Part shown: positions 8,905 through 18,370 of the stretch, piece by piece
Layout of the letters: each line of letters opens with the position of its first letter
Numbering within the stretch: the stretch's first letter is position 1
Origin: Acinetobacter tandoii DSM 14970 = CIP 107469
GTDB taxonomy: Bacteria; Pseudomonadota; Gammaproteobacteria; Pseudomonadales; Moraxellaceae
NCBI RefSeq assembly: GCF_000400735.1
Contig: NZ_KE007371.1
Location: forward strand, 208,702-272,701
Direction: 5' to 3'
Length of the DNA: 64,000 nucleotides
Notes under the pieces: generated by a model
The model's database searches: none
What the model was told of the DNA's origin: nothing
What the model saw: only the letters and a program-made list of their open reading frames with translations
Made by a program: the position numbers and the translations under genes

Positions 8905-10236
8905 CTAATAAGCATTTTCGATCACAATATTTTGTCTTTTCAGTTTTTTATAGATAAATAAGCCAATACCGACAGCCAACCAAGAACATCCAAAGATCAA
9001 GGCATTACGCTCTAAATTCACCCAGAGTCCAATCATGACCATTACCGATAAAAGTGGCAGAATCAGGTTAAAAAATTTGTTCTTCATGCGTTGCGTTTGT
9101 TTGTCGCGCAAATAGAATTTGACAAAGACCGAGAAATTCACTGCGGTAAAGGCAATTAAAGCTCCAAAACTAATCATGCTCACTACCGTTGCCAACTCAA
9201 GAAAAATGGCAGACAGTGAAATTAGTCCAATGGTCAATACGGCATACAGCGGCGTGCCTAATTTTGCATGCAGTTGCCCAAAGGTTGCTTTGGGAAAAAT
9301 GCCATCTTTGGCCATGATATGAATTAAACGTGACGCGCTAGCATGGGTTGCCAAGCCTGAAGCAAAGGTATTCATAATTTGGGCGCACAAGAAAACCGCT
9401 TGGAATAAAGCACCTCCCACATACAGTACGATTTCAGGCAAGGCTTCATCTGGCTTGTTAAAGCGAACATTGCTTGGGAAATACAATTGAATAAACCATG
9501 AAGCCGTGAAGAAAATGACACCGCCCACCAACGTCGTAAGCAACACCGCACGTGGAATATTCTTTTTCGGATCTTTGGTTTCATGGGCCAATGTGGTTAC
9601 GGCATCGAAACCCAAAAATGAAAAACACAGAATAGATGCACCCGCAATCAAAGGTATAACCGTGGTATCTCCGTTAAATAAAGGGGCTAAGGTCAATACA
9701 TGGGCATAACCTTGTTCTGAACCCACGCCCTGAATAACCAAATAAATAAACACCACCATGAGCAACAGTGGCAGAAAGACAAAAAGCAGACTTAAATTTG
9801 CCAAGATATTAATGCGGAAGCAGTTAATCAGCGTCACGATGCCAGTGAACAAAGCGACCCAAACCCAATACGGTACACTGGGAATCACGGCTTCTAAATA
9901 AATGCCTGCCAGTAAAGCATTCACCAAAGGTAACAAAATATAATCCAGCAATGAACACCAACCCACAAAGAAACCTGCTTTTGCTCCGCAGGACTGGGCG
10001 GTGTAATTATAAGCTGAACCCGAATCTTCACTGATTCGACTGAAACGTGCGTAACTAAACGCCGTTAAGAGCATCGCAAATAGCGCCAATATGTAGGCGA
10101 GTGGTACTCGACCTTCAGTCACCCCCGAGACGATACCAAAGGTATCGAATACCACCATAGGGGTCATGTACGCTACACCAATAATAATGACTTGCCACAA
10201 GGACAATGATCTTAAAGAAACCTCTGTTCTTTTCAT
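8905..10236 (-). CDS. APC-family amino acid/polyamine permease
   Basis: This 443-residue inner-membrane protein has about twelve hydrophobic segments and the APC signature near the N-terminus (LWQVIIIGVAYMTPMVVFDT). DSGSAYNYTAQSCG lies in the TM2-TM3 region and FLGFDAVTTLAHET in the TM6 region. It resembles PuuP-type putrescine and amino acid importers. It heads a two-gene operon with the PuuB-like oxidase, so the pair probably takes up and degrades an amine. The ATG at 10234-10236 starts immediately before a typical cytoplasmic N-terminus. Confidence 0.85.
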   Translation of the reverse strand: MKRTEVSLRSLSLWQVIIIGVAYMTPMVVFDTFGIVSGVTEGRVPLAYILALFAMLLTAFSYARFSRISEDSGSAYNYTAQSCGAKAGFFVGWCSLLDYILLPLVNALLAGIYLEAVIPSVPYWVWVALFTGIVTLINCFRINILANLSLLFVFLPLLLMVVFIYLVIQGVGSEQGYAHVLTLAPLFNGDTTVIPLIAGASILCFSFLGFDAVTTLAHETKDPKKNIPRAVLLTTLVGGVIFFTASWFIQLYFPSNVRFNKPDEALPEIVLYVGGALFQAVFLCAQIMNTFASGLATHASASRLIHIMAKDGIFPKATFGQLHAKLGTPLYAVLTIGLISLSAIFLELATVVSMISFGALIAFTAVNFSVFVKFYLRDKQTQRMKNKFFNLILPLLSVMVMIGLWVNLERNALIFGCSWLAVGIGLFIYKKLKRQNIVIENAY

Positions 10237-10333
10237 TTAAACTCCATTTACATATTTTATTTAACTTAATTATTTTTTTGCAACAACTATGCCATATAAT
10301 ATAAAAAATCTTATTTTAAAATGAGACAAGTTA

Positions 10334-10693
10334 ATGCCTAGATACTCTATTGAACTACGTAAAGCTGCAATTCAAGCCTACAAGATAACCGACTACAAAG
10401 TAGCGGTATGCAAACAATTTAACATTTCCCGTGTCACCCTCGATGCTTGGATCAAGCTTGAAGAAGAAACCGGAGATCTTGTCCCCAAGCCGAGTGAAAA
10501 GCGTGGTGCACCAAATCATATCAAGGACTGGAATAGCTTCCAAGTATTTGTTAAAAAAACAAAATTTCAGAATATTAGTGATCTAGTTCCGCTTTTTGAA
10601 CAGGAGTTTGGCTATACGGTTTCGTATGCCGTTTTGGTCCGTGCAATCCATGTTTTGGGCTTGCGTAGACGTCGTGGTCGCTTCTATTGTTAA
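10334..10693 (+). CDS. Stand-alone IS630-type helix-turn-helix protein (transposase N-terminal half only)
   Basis: This 119-residue basic protein resembles the DNA-binding N-terminal part of IS630-family transposases: a first helix-turn-helix (FNISRVTLDAWIKLEEE, about residues 28-45), a KRGAPNH linker, and a second winged-helix block (SYAVLVRAIHVLGLRRRR). The DDE catalytic half does not follow in any frame, and the gene ends cleanly at TAA after GRFYC. It is either a transposase remnant or a domesticated DNA-binding protein. An AT-rich array of exact 22-bp period starts 67 bases after its stop. No terminal inverted repeats were found. Confidence 0.6.
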   Translation: MPRYSIELRKAAIQAYKITDYKVAVCKQFNISRVTLDAWIKLEEETGDLVPKPSEKRGAPNHIKDWNSFQVFVKKTKFQNISDLVPLFEQEFGYTVSYAVLVRAIHVLGLRRRRGRFYC

Positions 10694-10759
10694 TCAAATT
10701 TTAGGCTATTTTTTAAATAAATTAAGCTTACATATTTAATTAAATAAATGTACATATAT

Positions 10760-10913
10760 GTAAAGTTAATTTATTAAAAATGTAAAATATAATTATTAAA
10801 AATATAAACTTTAAAATAAAAAAATGTAAATTTTAATTATTAAAAAAGTAAATTTATTAATATAAAAACGTAAATTTCAATTATTAAAAAAGTAAAATAT
10901 TTAATAACAATTT
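10760..10913. repeat. AT-rich direct-repeat array with an exact 22-bp period
   Basis: Seven units start at 10760, 10782, 10804, 10826, 10848, 10870 and 10892, each exactly 22 bases apart. Six of the seven open with GTAAA (the third has ATAAA). Most have a TTATTAAAAA block starting at unit position 12 or 13. The units at 10826 and 10870 differ at only one base, while the third, fifth and seventh are more diverged. The stretch has no gene. A 22-bp period is about two helical turns, so the A-tracts are phased and the DNA should be bent. Confidence 0.85.
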
Positions 10914-11012
10914 CATAACTTTAAAACGATCATGTCACATTTTCATGTCAAAAAAGCCCAGCTTGGGGCACAATACTGCCAAGCAGTGGTGCACTGGGTC
11001 TCAGAACCGGGC

Positions 11013-11043
11013 AAAAAAAAGAGTGGCAAACGCCACTCTTTTT
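11013..11043. terminator. Terminator downstream of the DUF4870 gene and the repeat region
   Basis: A GAGTGGC/GCCACTC stem with an AAAC loop lies between eight A and five T, so it can work in both directions. It ends the minus-strand thrB operon. Confidence 0.85.
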
Positions 11044-11108
11044 CATTTTAGATTTCATTTTACTTCAAGCCAAATCGAAAACTCTCGACTCATCATTGAC
11101 CAGAAATT

Positions 11109-11495
11109 TTAAATAGGCTGATTATCATTTAAAGTGATAATGCCGCGAATGGCACGATAGACAATCCAAATCCATGATAGTGCAATCATGCCAATACAAA
11201 AGATGGTACTGCCCAAAGCAACACCCGCAAATAAGTCAGGGTTATTCCCCGTAAAGAACAAGAAAAAGAACGGCACAAATGCAATCACGTTCCAAAACAA
11301 ATACCACCAGAAGCTGCGGATTTGCCAGAGAAAGTGGCTTTCGAAGATAGAGCCACGAACATCATTCAGTTTGACATAATTAATAATCAAGGCAATGAGT
11401 GCCAATAAGCCGCCAGTAAAAATCGCAATGATGTAAAGGACGTATAACACCAGCGTTAAGCTACGATTAGGATCTTGATCTATGGGTTTATTCAT
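11109..11495 (-). CDS. Small DUF4870-like membrane protein
   Basis: This 128-residue protein has three to four hydrophobic helices (about 15-36, 62-82, 87-113) and a C-terminal WIVYRAIRGIITLND segment typical of the DUF4870/TMEM family. Its function is unknown. It is the last gene of a probable operon, 31 bases after the cold-shock/DUF1294 gene and on the same strand. Confidence 0.7.
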   Translation of the reverse strand: MNKPIDQDPNRSLTLVLYVLYIIAIFTGGLLALIALIINYVKLNDVRGSIFESHFLWQIRSFWWYLFWNVIAFVPFFFLFFTGNNPDLFAGVALGSTIFCIGMIALSWIWIVYRAIRGIITLNDNQPI

Positions 11496-11526
11496 TTTTC
11501 TCCCCTTATTGTTGAAACACTCTCCT

Positions 11527-12141
11527 TTAGATGGGCAAACTATTTAAAGGAGAGATCAGCCATAAAATAAGTAATAGATTTAAGGCTATAGTACAGAAAT
11601 ACACCTTTCTAAAAGGTTGTTTTTGTGTTTTATGTCGCAGCTTTTGCTGGGCTAACCATGCCGCTGGCCATCCACCCAAAAAAGCCAAAATATGTAGCGT
11701 CTGTTCAGGTACACGACGCCCGCCCAATTGCGCGGCTTCTTTATCTTGTGCATAAAACCAATAACTGGCTGCATTCATTAAACAAATCAATAACAACACC
11801 AAACCACTCAGTAGTCCCGCAATCACCAGAACGGCCAAAACCACAAAGTACGCCATACATGCCAGTTGCATCACGGAATGCTTTTGTGGCGGAATCGGCT
11901 TGGCTTTGGGCTTCAGACCTGTTTGTGAAGCTTTTAAATAAGTGACCTGTTGTGCCCGAAAGCGCCCCTGACCATCCAACAAGACCATATATTCCAGAGC
12001 ACAGCCAACAATTGGACGCGGACCAGGTCGTGCGAAGTCCTTAATATGTAAGAACACCCGCTCTTTATTGGTATCATTGGGTTGAATAAAGCCGTAGCCT
12101 TTATCATCAAACCATTCTACCAAGCGTCCCTGATCTCGCAT
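11527..12141 (-). CDS. Cold-shock domain fused to DUF1294 membrane domain
   Basis: In this 204-residue protein, residues 1-68 form a cold-shock OB-fold with the RNP-like strands DDKGYGFIQP and VFLHIKDF. The C-terminal part is a DUF1294 membrane domain with its signature YWFYAQDKEAAQ, an Arg-xxx-Glu pair, and GGWPAAWLAQQ followed by RHKTQK. The fusion is a known architecture in gammaproteobacteria. It suggests a membrane-tethered nucleic-acid binder of unknown role. It follows thrB by 14 bases and is probably co-transcribed with it. Confidence 0.85.
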   Translation of the reverse strand: MRDQGRLVEWFDDKGYGFIQPNDTNKERVFLHIKDFARPGPRPIVGCALEYMVLLDGQGRFRAQQVTYLKASQTGLKPKAKPIPPQKHSVMQLACMAYFVVLAVLVIAGLLSGLVLLLICLMNAASYWFYAQDKEAAQLGGRRVPEQTLHILAFLGGWPAAWLAQQKLRHKTQKQPFRKVYFCTIALNLLLILWLISPLNSLPI

Positions 12142-12155
12142 GTGATCTTCCTTGT

Positions 12156-13106
12156 TTAACCATTTACAAACTTTAAGCGTTCAATCAGCATATTACGCAT
12201 TTCTAAAGGATTTTTCTGCAAAATGTCATCACCTGTACGCCCTTCAGCGGCATTTTTCTGAGCTACTTGTAATCGCATCATCCAGAAACGCCCTGCTGCC
12301 ATCGCTAAATAAAGCTCCAAACAGGCTTTCTCATCTTCTGTGAGAGGACGAACCGTTTGATAGGCGGTAAGGAAGGCCAAGGCTTTTTCTTCATCTAAAT
12401 GCACATCTGGATATTCAGTACAGAAATCATTTAGGGTAATGGCGATGTCAAACAACAACTCATCTTTGTTCAATTCGTAAAAATCGAGAATGCCTTTGAG
12501 TTGCTCCCCTTCAAATAAGGTATTGTCACGGAACAGGTCCGAATGAATAAAACCTTTTGGTCGGTCTGGATAAACTGCAGTCATGGCATCATACAAACCG
12601 AGCAATTCATTCAGTAATGCAGTATCCGCAGCATTCAGTGTCGGTTTAATTTCACGCGACACCTGACGCCAGTATTGATGGTTACGGTATTGGGCACGTT
12701 CAAGTGGAAAATCCTGCAAGGCCACATGCATTTTCGCTTGTGCTACCGCAATCGCTTCCACCTGTGCCACAGAGGCTGGCATCGGATGTTTACCCATTAA
12801 ACGCGGTGCAATTTGGGCAGGCTTTTGTTTAATAAAGTGAATGGCTTGTCCTGAATGTTTTAACGGCACAGGCACAGCTAGACCTTGCTGTCCTAAATGT
12901 TCCAATACAGGCACAATTTCACCCGCACCATGTTCATCCATCTCTTCAAATACGGTTAATACATATTGGCTTTGGTCTTCACAGACCAGAAAATAGTTTG
13001 TATTTTGAATACCTCCTTGAATGGGAATCAGGTCAATCACCTCTAATCCATAAGGGGCTGCGAAGTCCTGAACTTCCTTTAAAGTCAAAGTGGTATAAAC
13101 CGACAT
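12156..13106 (-). CDS. thrB: Homoserine kinase (APH-fold ThrB)
   Basis: This 316-residue kinase phosphorylates homoserine on the way to threonine. It belongs to the aminoglycoside-phosphotransferase-fold type of homoserine kinase found in Pseudomonas and Acinetobacter, not the GHMP type of enterobacteria. The catalytic loop is HSDLFRDN and the metal-binding Asp is in GILDFYE. It opens with the family's GIQNTNYFL nucleotide loop. The gene is divergent from hisF and heads an operon with the two membrane-protein genes that follow. Confidence 0.9.
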   Translation of the reverse strand: MSVYTTLTLKEVQDFAAPYGLEVIDLIPIQGGIQNTNYFLVCEDQSQYVLTVFEEMDEHGAGEIVPVLEHLGQQGLAVPVPLKHSGQAIHFIKQKPAQIAPRLMGKHPMPASVAQVEAIAVAQAKMHVALQDFPLERAQYRNHQYWRQVSREIKPTLNAADTALLNELLGLYDAMTAVYPDRPKGFIHSDLFRDNTLFEGEQLKGILDFYELNKDELLFDIAITLNDFCTEYPDVHLDEEKALAFLTAYQTVRPLTEDEKACLELYLAMAAGRFWMMRLQVAQKNAAEGRTGDDILQKNPLEMRNMLIERLKFVNG

Positions 13107-13219
13107 AGAAAACCTGCGAAAAATCTTACATAAGTTTGATAGAATACCGTTTCAATCTACCAAGGTGTAGCGCTTGTGTAGGTGAGTTTCATAATCGGCT
13201 GTAATTATTGGAAAAAATT

Positions 13220-13978
13220 ATGCTAGCTAAACGTATTATTCCTTGTCTCGACGTCGACAACGGTCGTGTGGTGAAAGGTGTACAGTTCCTTGATATTCGT
13301 GATGCAGGTGACCCTGTTGAAGTTGCCCGTCGCTATAACGAACAAGGTGCCGATGAAATTACCTTCCTTGATATTACTGCTACACATCATGGACGCGACA
13401 CCACTTACCGTACAGTAGAACGTATGGCAGAAAGCGTGTTTGTTCCGCTTACAGTCGGTGGTGGTGTCCGTAAAGTCGAAGATATTCGCTTATTATTAAA
13501 TGCGGGCGCAGATAAAGTCAGCATTAACTCCGCAGCCATTTATAACCCTGAGTTTGTCCAAGAAGCATCCCAACGCTTTGGCGCACAATGTATTGTGGTT
13601 GCGATTGATGCGAAAAAAACTGCAGAAAACAAATGGGAAATTTTCACCCACGGCGGTCGTAAAGAAACTGGGATTGATGCGATTGAATGGGCGGTGAAAA
13701 TGGCGGACTACGGTGCAGGTGAATTACTGATTACCTCGATGGATGCCGATGGGACCAAAGCAGGCTATGACCTTGGGCTGATGCGTGCCATTAATGACCG
13801 CGTGACCATTCCAACCATTGCTTCTGGTGGTGTAGGAACATTGCAACATTTGGCAGATGGAATTTTAAAAGGTGGTGCCGATGCAGTACTGGCAGCATCC
13901 ATTTTCCACTTTGGACAGCATACTATTCCTGAAGCGAAGCAATATTTGGCAGCACAAGGCATTGAAATGCGCCTGTAA
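13220..13978 (+). CDS. hisF: Imidazole glycerol phosphate synthase, cyclase subunit
   Basis: This 252-residue (beta-alpha)8 barrel closes the imidazole ring with ammonia from HisH, giving imidazole glycerol phosphate and AICAR. The catalytic acids are Asp11 in IPCLDVDNG and Asp130 in VAIDAKK. The phosphate loops are GGGVR and ASGGVG. An in-frame TTG lies 12 bases upstream, but the ATG at 13220 gives the usual [12 protein letters not shown] start. It is 9 kb from hisH, the expected split arrangement. Confidence 0.95.
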   Translation: MLAKRIIPCLDVDNGRVVKGVQFLDIRDAGDPVEVARRYNEQGADEITFLDITATHHGRDTTYRTVERMAESVFVPLTVGGGVRKVEDIRLLLNAGADKVSINSAAIYNPEFVQEASQRFGAQCIVVAIDAKKTAENKWEIFTHGGRKETGIDAIEWAVKMADYGAGELLITSMDADGTKAGYDLGLMRAINDRVTIPTIASGGVGTLQHLADGILKGGADAVLAASIFHFGQHTIPEAKQYLAAQGIEMRL

Positions 13979-14001
13979 GCAGAGCAGGTATTTAATGATC
14001 T

Positions 14002-14029
14002 AAAAGAGCGCCTAGAGTGCTCTTTTTTA
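14002..14029 (+). terminator. Terminator after hisF
   Basis: An AAAAGAGC/GCTCTTTT stem with a nine-base loop and a T run lies 24 bases after the hisF stop. Confidence 0.75.
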
Positions 14030-14131
14030 TATACCGATCCTGCATAAAAACGCTTCTTAATGGCGCCTAACAAATCAAGCAGCCAATAAAACAATTTTAA
14101 ATATCATTAAGCATGATAATTGCTGCCAAGA

Positions 14132-14800
14132 TCATTGAGCCATTGCGACAGAATCTTGCTGCTGTACAGCTTCATTTACTTCAGTTTTTAACTCTAACCC
14201 CGTCGCCCTATTGTTTTTCTCCACCCATTTGGCAGGGAAATAACGTTGCGCCACTTGATTCAATCGCTTGGCAAGCACTTGTGGCAAGGCAATACCTAAT
14301 GGATTCTGCTCTTGCAAATTCGCAGCCGAAATCACTCGTGTGCCCAACAAATAATCAAACCATGGCTTAGTCACACACCAGTTAGCATCCTGATTGGCAT
14401 TCATATGATGATCATAATGCCACGGTATTTTCTTCATGGCCCATTCAGGTTCCAGATGCGCTCGACGATGGATATAAAAATAATTACAGGCACTATATAC
14501 TGCAGCGGCTGCCATCCCTTTTGAAATAGGATAAAACAAGGCACTGCTCACCCCTGCAGCAACCACTAATGACATCACTTCATTTTTGGTACGCCAATGT
14601 GGCAAACCTTCCACATAGCTATCATCATAAAATTGCTGTTTACGCACCTCTCGATGATGCTCCCAATGCGATTTCATACTTAAAGGCACTGGGCTATAAC
14701 GAGGCTGACCTGCACGATGAGTACCATGTAACACATATTTATGCGCCACCCATTCAAAACCATTTGCAACGACCAATCCTGCTAAAAATCCTTTCCACAT
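14132..14800 (-). CDS. Fatty acid hydroxylase / sterol desaturase family membrane protein
   Basis: This 222-residue integral membrane di-iron enzyme shows the histidine clusters of the FA_hydroxylase superfamily: HKYVLH (about 20), HWEHH (about 46), HRRAH (about 111) and HYDHH (about 129). Hydrophobic helices lie between them. Such enzymes hydroxylate or desaturate lipids or carotenoids. The substrate here is unknown. It is transcribed away from an AraC-family regulator gene, which may control it. Confidence 0.85.
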   Translation of the reverse strand: MWKGFLAGLVVANGFEWVAHKYVLHGTHRAGQPRYSPVPLSMKSHWEHHREVRKQQFYDDSYVEGLPHWRTKNEVMSLVVAAGVSSALFYPISKGMAAAAVYSACNYFYIHRRAHLEPEWAMKKIPWHYDHHMNANQDANWCVTKPWFDYLLGTRVISAANLQEQNPLGIALPQVLAKRLNQVAQRYFPAKWVEKNNRATGLELKTEVNEAVQQQDSVAMAQ

Positions 14801-14879
14801 AATTTATTTCTCCATTCATAACTTGAATATAGAAAACTGAATGTGATAAATATTGACAAATCACGACAACAAAAAACAG

Positions 14880-15890
14880 ATGATGCTTACCTTGAATGAT
14901 TATACAGGCTCCGTCTATGGTGGACTGGGACACCTACTGTATGCTTATAGTCAAGCCCAAGGTCTTGTCATTCAGCCGCAATTGCTGAAAGTGCAAAACC
15001 TTGAACGCTTTGATTATCGTATTTGGCATGAGTTATTGAATGAATTACAGCAACAAGTGCCTCGCCCCGCCCTCGGTTTAGAAATCTCCACCTATGTACA
15101 AACAAAACATTTGGGCATTCTGGCTTATCTCGCCCTCGCCTGTGACACTTTGGGCGAAGCACTCAACCGTTATCATGACTTTCATCGTCTGATTTATGAT
15201 GGTAGTCCACTGCAAATTGATCTATCTACTGATTACCTTGCCATCCGCTGGGGTGAATTACCCCAACATCTGACCACGCAACTCACCGACGAAATTGCGA
15301 TTGCCTTAATGGTGCAGTTCTTAAATCAGAATATGACTACTCATCCTATTCAACTCCATGAAGTACATTTCCGTCATGCTGCTCCGAAAAATAGCCGATG
15401 CTATGAACAGTTTTTTCATTGTAAAGTGCGATTTTCACAACCTGTCACGCAGGTCTTGCTCCCAGTTGCCGAATTAAATAAACCCTTGCAACAAGGTGAC
15501 CACACCTTGCAACAATTATTAATGCAACAGGCACAGGCACTATTAAAGCAATTGCCACATTCGACCCAGTTAGATCAACGTCTCCAGCAAGCCATCCTGA
15601 CGGGTCTACAGAAAAACCAATACCAAATCGAGCTAATTGCCCAACAGCTCAATGTTTCTGTGCGACAACTGCAACGTTATTTACAGGCTCAAGGCAGTAA
15701 TTATCAACAACGTACTCAACAAGTCCGCCAAATGCTCGCAGAGCAATACTTACAGGACCCCCATCTCAGCTTACAAGAGATTGCCCTACTTTTGAGTTAT
15801 TCCGAACAAAGTGCTTTTCAACGTGCGTTTAAACTCTGGACAGGGCAAACACCGCAGCAGTTTCGTAAACTATATCTTCAAGTAATATAA
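14880..15890 (+). CDS. AraC-family transcriptional regulator
   Basis: About 336 residues with the Arabinose_bd-type N-terminal domain of OruR/ArgR-like regulators and a C-terminal pair of helix-turn-helix motifs (IELIAQQLNVSVRQLQRYLQ and LSLQEIALLLSYSEQSAFQR), ending in the family signature FKLWTGQTPQQFRK. A TTG at 14853 is in frame, but the ATG pair at 14880/14883 is a more ordinary start. No good ribosome site separates the choices. It is divergent from the fatty-acid hydroxylase gene, its most likely target. Confidence 0.8.
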   Translation: MMLTLNDYTGSVYGGLGHLLYAYSQAQGLVIQPQLLKVQNLERFDYRIWHELLNELQQQVPRPALGLEISTYVQTKHLGILAYLALACDTLGEALNRYHDFHRLIYDGSPLQIDLSTDYLAIRWGELPQHLTTQLTDEIAIALMVQFLNQNMTTHPIQLHEVHFRHAAPKNSRCYEQFFHCKVRFSQPVTQVLLPVAELNKPLQQGDHTLQQLLMQQAQALLKQLPHSTQLDQRLQQAILTGLQKNQYQIELIAQQLNVSVRQLQRYLQAQGSNYQQRTQQVRQMLAEQYLQDPHLSLQEIALLLSYSEQSAFQRAFKLWTGQTPQQFRKLYLQVI

Positions 15891-16016
15891 GCATTTATAA
15901 GAATAAGCACATTTTTTAATCATCTTCACATTGAGTCATTTTATATTTTTCGTTAAAGATAGACTGTCGTGCTTTAGAACAAAAATTCATCATAACGAAT
16001 AACACTGGAGATGAAG

Positions 16017-16705
16017 ATGAATAAATATCTAGCCGAATTTCTCGGCACATTTTGTTTGGTGGCTGTGGTAGTGCAATCTTTGCCGCGGCATTTCCTGAAC
16101 TTGGCATTGGTTTTGCGGGGGTTGCCCTCGCCTTTGGTTTAACTGTCTTAACGGGTGCTTATACTTTTGGGCATATCTCTGGCGGACATTTCAACCCCGC
16201 CGTCAGTGTTGGCTTATGGGTTGGACAACGCTTCGATGGTAAAGACCTTTTGCCCTATATTGCAGCTCAAGTCATTGGTGCGATTCTAGCGGCTTTTGTC
16301 CTGTTCCTGATTGTGCAAGGACAAGCTGGTTTTACAGGTACAGGTGCTTTCGCCAGTAATGGTTATGCAGAACTTTCCCCTGGAAAGTATGGCCTACTTT
16401 CAGCACTACTTATTGAAGTAGTACTGACGGCATTTTTCCTGATTATTATTATGGGAGCTACTGATAAACGTGCACCTGTAGGTTTTGCTCCAATTGCCAT
16501 TGGTTTAGCTCTCACCCTCATTCATTTAATCAGTATCCCTGTCACCAATACCTCGGTGAATCCCGCTCGCAGCACAGGGGTCGCACTATTCGCAGAAACT
16601 GAAGCATTGCGACAACTGTGGTTATTCTGGCTTGCTCCAATTCTAGGTGCGGTCATCGGCAGTTCAATTTATAAATTTGTTGCGCGAAGTAAAACCGCCC
16701 CTTAA
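16017..16705 (+). pseudogene. aqpZ: Aquaporin Z-type water channel gene, broken by a frameshift near the 5' end
   Basis: The downstream frame encodes an almost complete aquaporin: [17 protein letters not shown], then NPA box 1 (HFNPAVS), NPA box 2 (VNPARST) and the last helix. The expected start [12 protein letters not shown] is present at 16017 but in another frame, which runs into a stop near 16140. In AqpZ, GTF is followed by three residues and then FGGCGSA. Here only two bases remain between the TTT codon of GTF and the TTT codon of FGG, so about seven bases are missing. The intact part has only a TTG at 16052 for a start and would lack most of helix 1. The gene is probably inactive, unless the sequence has an error. 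Confidence 0.75.
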
Positions 16706-16707
16706 AA

Positions 16708-16744
16708 ATAAAGCCAGTCGATCTTAAGATCGACTGGCTTTTTG
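16708..16744. terminator. Bidirectional terminator after the aquaporin gene
   Basis: A long perfect palindrome with arms AAGCCAGTCGATCTT / AAGATCGACTGGCTT is flanked by A and T runs. It serves the aquaporin gene and the convergent small gene at 16757. Confidence 0.9.
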
Positions 16745-16756
16745 AAGATTGAATAT

Positions 16757-17002
16757 TTATAAAAATGGATTTTCAACTTCCTGGGTCGCAGCATTAATGA
16801 TTTGTTCTGGCAAATCTGCTTCTGCTTCCAACTTTGCCACAATCGCATTTAAATAAGCCTGCAAAGCTTTTGCAGCCGCTAAACCTGCCTGATCTTTGCC
16901 TATTTGCAAATTGCCATAAATATTGACTCGATCACATTGATTTTCTAAGGTTAAATCATGAATTGCATGTGATTCGGTGTCATTTTCAAAGGGTTTAAAC
17001 AT
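16757..17002 (-). CDS. Small conserved-looking protein of unknown function
   Basis: An 81-residue soluble acidic protein. It has a strand-rich first half (ESHAIHDLTLENQCDRVNI), then a GKDQAGL turn and one long amphipathic helix with many alanines (residues 47-75). The start is taken as the ATG at 17002 because GAGG lies 5-6 bases before it. A GTG two codons upstream is less likely. It follows the nuclease gene by 42 bases on the same strand and may share its transcript. I recognise no family. Confidence 0.6.
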   Translation of the reverse strand: MFKPFENDTESHAIHDLTLENQCDRVNIYGNLQIGKDQAGLAAAKALQAYLNAIVAKLEAEADLPEQIINAATQEVENPFL

Positions 17003-17043
17003 AATCACCTCGAAGCCAATACTTCAAATGGATAGGTATTTTT

Positions 17044-18120
17044 CTACTTCACCAATTGCAACATATACTGCAACAACGCTTCAATCAACTGTTTCACAAT
17101 GGCATCCTGTGTCTCTGCATCTAAACTTGGCTTCGAACTTGTAGTAGATTTACTGCTACCTGAACTAAAGCTTTGTTGTGCAGTTTTGATCTGTTCTGCG
17201 GATACATCTTCTGCACACTGACTCTCTGCATCCCAATGCGAATAGGCAATTTCTTGTTTTGCTTTGACTGCATTTGCAGTCAGTGGCAACTGATAGGTAT
17301 TTCGCTTTTGATCTTCAGTCAATTGGGGGAATACATTCACACCAATTTGTTCTTCCAAATAACATACACTGACAATTTTCACTTCTTGTGAATTATTGTT
17401 CGGCGCGTAATACACCCCGATTGCACCCGTTTTTGGAATATACACCGCCTTATACACGGCAGTTGGCACGATAACCCCTTGTCCAATCACTTTTAATTTT
17501 TTACTGGTAAAAGTTGGACCTGACACCACATACACCTCAGTCTGGTGTTTGGTCACAATGGCACGTGTCGCTTCTTCCAGTTTACGCCACACTTCCTGAT
17601 TGTTTTTAGGTGCTTGCGGCACCATATTGGCCAGAGAAAAACTGTCAAACTGTGAGGTTTTATTCGGCATATCGGCATTCGGAGCCATATGACCTCGGTC
17701 ATAGCCAGAGCCACGATAATCCGACAAAGTGGCACGATATTGTGCTGGAATCCGCTCTTCTTCATGGAAACTGTCTTCACGTGGAATTTTCTGGCTTAAG
17801 CGCGCAGGCGTTAAAGCTTCTGCCACCCATAGTGGCGTTTTAGACACCCCAGAATACATGACATTAAAGCCATTAAAACACAAAGCATAGCTCTGCTTTT
17901 GGAGGCTTTCCTTATTTAAATAAGGGGGAACATCCCGATAAAACTGATCTAGACAGGCCGAGTTTGATGCACTCGGTAAAGACAAAAACTGGCTAATTCG
18001 CTCTTGTCCAAAGGCAATGGCAAAACTCCCTGCGGCAACCACTCCCAACACCACTTTTGAACTGTGCTGATTAAAAAACCAAGGAAAGGATTGCTTTGAA
18101 CTACGTTTTTTACTGGCCAT
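17044..18120 (-). CDS. DNA/RNA non-specific endonuclease (NucA family), exported or membrane-anchored
   Basis: About 358 residues. An N-terminal positive stretch and one hydrophobic helix (about residues 22-38) suggest export or anchoring. The beta-beta-alpha-metal nuclease core has the DRGHMAP signature, with its general-base His at about residue 144, and the downstream Asn pair in PKNNQEVWRKLE. The C-terminus is a Ser-rich linker and an amphipathic helix. Such enzymes degrade extracellular DNA and RNA. The frame is open back to a TTG at 18300, but the ATG at 18120 puts a normal targeting signal at the N-terminus. Confidence 0.85.
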   Translation of the reverse strand: MASKKRSSKQSFPWFFNQHSSKVVLGVVAAGSFAIAFGQERISQFLSLPSASNSACLDQFYRDVPPYLNKESLQKQSYALCFNGFNVMYSGVSKTPLWVAEALTPARLSQKIPREDSFHEEERIPAQYRATLSDYRGSGYDRGHMAPNADMPNKTSQFDSFSLANMVPQAPKNNQEVWRKLEEATRAIVTKHQTEVYVVSGPTFTSKKLKVIGQGVIVPTAVYKAVYIPKTGAIGVYYAPNNNSQEVKIVSVCYLEEQIGVNVFPQLTEDQKRNTYQLPLTANAVKAKQEIAYSHWDAESQCAEDVSAEQIKTAQQSFSSGSSKSTTSSKPSLDAETQDAIVKQLIEALLQYMLQLVK

Positions 18121-18370
18121 TACTTTATCAAACGACTGATTTTGCAGGAGCTTAACAAAGCCCTTCTGTAGAAGTATATCTAGATGTGACTGATCGTTTA
18201 ACAATTCAACAAAATCGTGACAAGCAAGTGAAGGTTGTAACAAATTGTCTGGTTTCATCAGGTGTTTAAGTAGCTTATCGATGCAATTGGGTAGATTCAA
18301 TTGTCAGTTGGATTTTGTATGTGCCAAGGTAATGGCACAACGAATGGTCACAATAAATCACGGAGTCATG

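Noticed and set aside
10760..10913. The 22-bp array as a CRISPR
   Set aside because: The repeats are directly adjacent with no spacers, are far too AT-rich and imperfect, and no cas gene is near.
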